From Denitrovibrio acetiphilus DSM 12809 (GTDB taxonomy: Bacteria > Chrysiogenota > Deferribacteres > Deferribacterales > Geovibrionaceae), in assembly GCF_000025725.1 (NCBI RefSeq), contig NC_013943.1, positions 1,426,001 through 1,490,000 on the forward strand: DNA of 64,000 bases, written 5' to 3'. The notes under the pieces are model-generated. The model had not been told where the DNA came from, did no database searches, and saw only the letters and a list, made by a program, of their open reading frames with translations. Positions 63,262 to 64,000 of this stretch are shown piece by piece. The translations under genes and the position numbers were made by a program. Positions within the stretch are counted from its first letter, which is position 1. Every line of letters begins with the position of its first letter.

Positions 63262-63792
63262 ATGGAAAATGTAAAAAGAAGACTGCAAACAGAACCCATT
63301 GTAGGTAAAAGAGTATTTATTGCTGATAGTGCAGATATTATAGGTGAGGTCGAGCTGGCTGACGACAGCAGTGTCTGGTTTAATGTAGTACTGCGGGGGG
63401 ACGTGGAAAAGATAACAATAGGAAGATGTTCTAATGTACAGGACGGTACAGTTGTCCATACTACTCTAAATAAGTACCCTACCATTATCGGAAATTATGT
63501 CACAGTTGGACACAATGCAATGCTCCACGGCTGTACAATTAAAGACAATGTTTTAATCGGCATAGGCGCCATAGTTCTGGACAATGCTGTTGTCGGAGAA
63601 AATAGCATTGTGGCGGCTGGGGCACTTATCCCCCCTGGTAAGGAGTTCCCTCCGAATTCGTTACTTATGGGAAGCCCAGCAAAAGTCGCTAAGACACTCA
63701 CGGAGGACGATATAAAAGGCATAAAAGACTATGCAGACAGATATATCAAATATAAGGAACTTTACCTTTCTGAAGGATATAAAAGGAGTTAA
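63262..63792 (+). CDS. Gamma-carbonic anhydrase-like hexapeptide-repeat protein
   Basis: The protein has 176 residues. A left-handed beta-helix of hexapeptide repeats (about 20-150) with metal-ligand histidines in TVVHTTLN and TVGHNAMLHGC. It is close to YrdA/CaiE-type proteins, some of which are true carbonic anhydrases and others inactive. Substrate not proven. It is divergent from the XRE-cupin gene and ends at a strong terminator. Confidence 0.88.
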   Translation: MENVKRRLQTEPIVGKRVFIADSADIIGEVELADDSSVWFNVVLRGDVEKITIGRCSNVQDGTVVHTTLNKYPTIIGNYVTVGHNAMLHGCTIKDNVLIGIGAIVLDNAVVGENSIVAAGALIPPGKEFPPNSLLMGSPAKVAKTLTEDDIKGIKDYADRYIKYKELYLSEGYKRS

Positions 63793-63813
63793 TACAGCTA
63801 AGGGGATGATACA

Positions 63814-63846
63814 AAAAAAGGCGGTCGTAATGACCGCCTTTTTATT
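63814..63846. terminator. Strong bidirectional terminator
   Basis: AAAAAGGCGGTC and GACCGCCTTTTT pair around GTAAT, with A- and T-runs on either side. It serves the rightward hexapeptide-protein gene and the leftward LysM gene. Confidence 0.9.
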
Positions 63847-63864
63847 TGATATAAAGAGGATTTC

Positions 63865-64000
63865 TTATTTGCCGTCAAACAATGACCAAGGGCCTCTTGT
63901 TTTAGCGAAGTTATCTGCTTTCGCTTTCTCGTCGTCTTCAAAATGCTTGCGAATTTTGAAGATCTGACCAGGGAAAATGAGGTCCGGATCTTTTATCTGC
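63865..64000 (-). CDS. LysM-domain protein, C-terminal end only
   Basis: The frame is open from the right edge of the window to a TAA stop (63867-63865). The last 44 residues include DPDLIFPGQIFKI, the typical end of a LysM peptidoglycan-binding domain, followed by a short basic and polar tail ending GPWSLFDGK. The start and most of the protein lie outside. LysM proteins bind cell wall; the rest cannot be judged. Confidence 0.75.
   Translation of the reverse strand, partial: QIKDPDLIFPGQIFKIRKHFEDDEKAKADNFAKTRGPWSLFDGK

Noticed and set aside
1-64000. CRISPR arrays, rRNA, tRNA, insertion sequences or prophage
   Set aside because: None seen on either strand by eye; no transposase, integrase or structural phage protein among the genes.

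Overview
The window reads as an ordinary chromosomal stretch of a Gram-negative, probably anaerobic or microaerobic bacterium, roughly 40-45% GC by eye. It has a lipid-asymmetry ABC transporter (mlaEFD), a lipoprotein, a C4-dicarboxylate (fumarate/succinate) exchanger with its DcuS/DcuR-type two-component system, the menaquinone futalosine-pathway gene mqnD, a nitrogen-type PTS enzyme I, citramalate synthase and redox ATPases of the MinD/ferredoxin type. This mix is compatible with Deferribacterota or a neighbouring phylum. That is inference; no rRNA or tRNA gene is present to anchor it.

Layout. 1-1469 is the 3' part of a 5'-nucleotidase. 1550-11700 is an accessory cassette read leftwards: a 93-residue beta-rich protein, a 2737-residue RHS/YD-repeat (Tc-toxin-like) giant, and a phospholipase-C-like protein with a C-terminal lectin-like domain. 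12105-14399 is a NifX/MinD-ferredoxin cluster. 14856-18604 is dcuB-dcuR-dcuS. 18718-19803 is a lone glycosyltransferase, possibly leaderless. From 35571 leftwards to 19792 the genes are packed with mostly overlapping ends, suggesting one long transcription unit: lipoprotein, GNAT, pmbA, prfB, alr, mlaE, mlaF, mlaD, mqnD, ptsP, a membrane methyltransferase, two TIGR04282/04283-type glycosyltransferases flanking a flavoprotein and a TVP38 protein, thyA, folA. 35795-38546 is pyrR-pyrB-pyrC behind an attenuator-like leader. 38600-40269 holds a substrate-binding protein and a C_GCAxxG redox protein, divergent.

40270-40697 carries no protein gene but holds a dispersed repeat copy and a strong candidate small RNA gene (consensus promoter, about 147 nt, terminator with a C-rich, anti-Shine-Dalgarno-like loop). 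40698-46017 is hom - alkaline-phosphatase-fold putative homoserine kinase - lysC - cimA, a threonine/isoleucine operon. 46165-49146 is a large hybrid sensor kinase. 49224-54209 is carB-pyrK-pyrD. A second repeat copy at 54512-54661 runs into the 3' end of an AraC regulator gene that is divergent from a YqhD-like aldehyde reductase. 56909-57445 is a SWIM protein. 57533-62371 is panB-panC-panD-cheW-recG behind a structured pan-type leader RNA. The window ends with an XRE-cupin regulator, a gamma-carbonic-anhydrase-like protein and the C-terminus of a LysM protein.

The items most worth attention are the candidate small RNA at 40472-40618, the RHS/phospholipase/beta-protein cassette, the structured pyr and pan leaders, the two-copy repeat that supplies the end of a coding sequence, and the MlaD protein with a predicted outer-membrane-type C-terminus.
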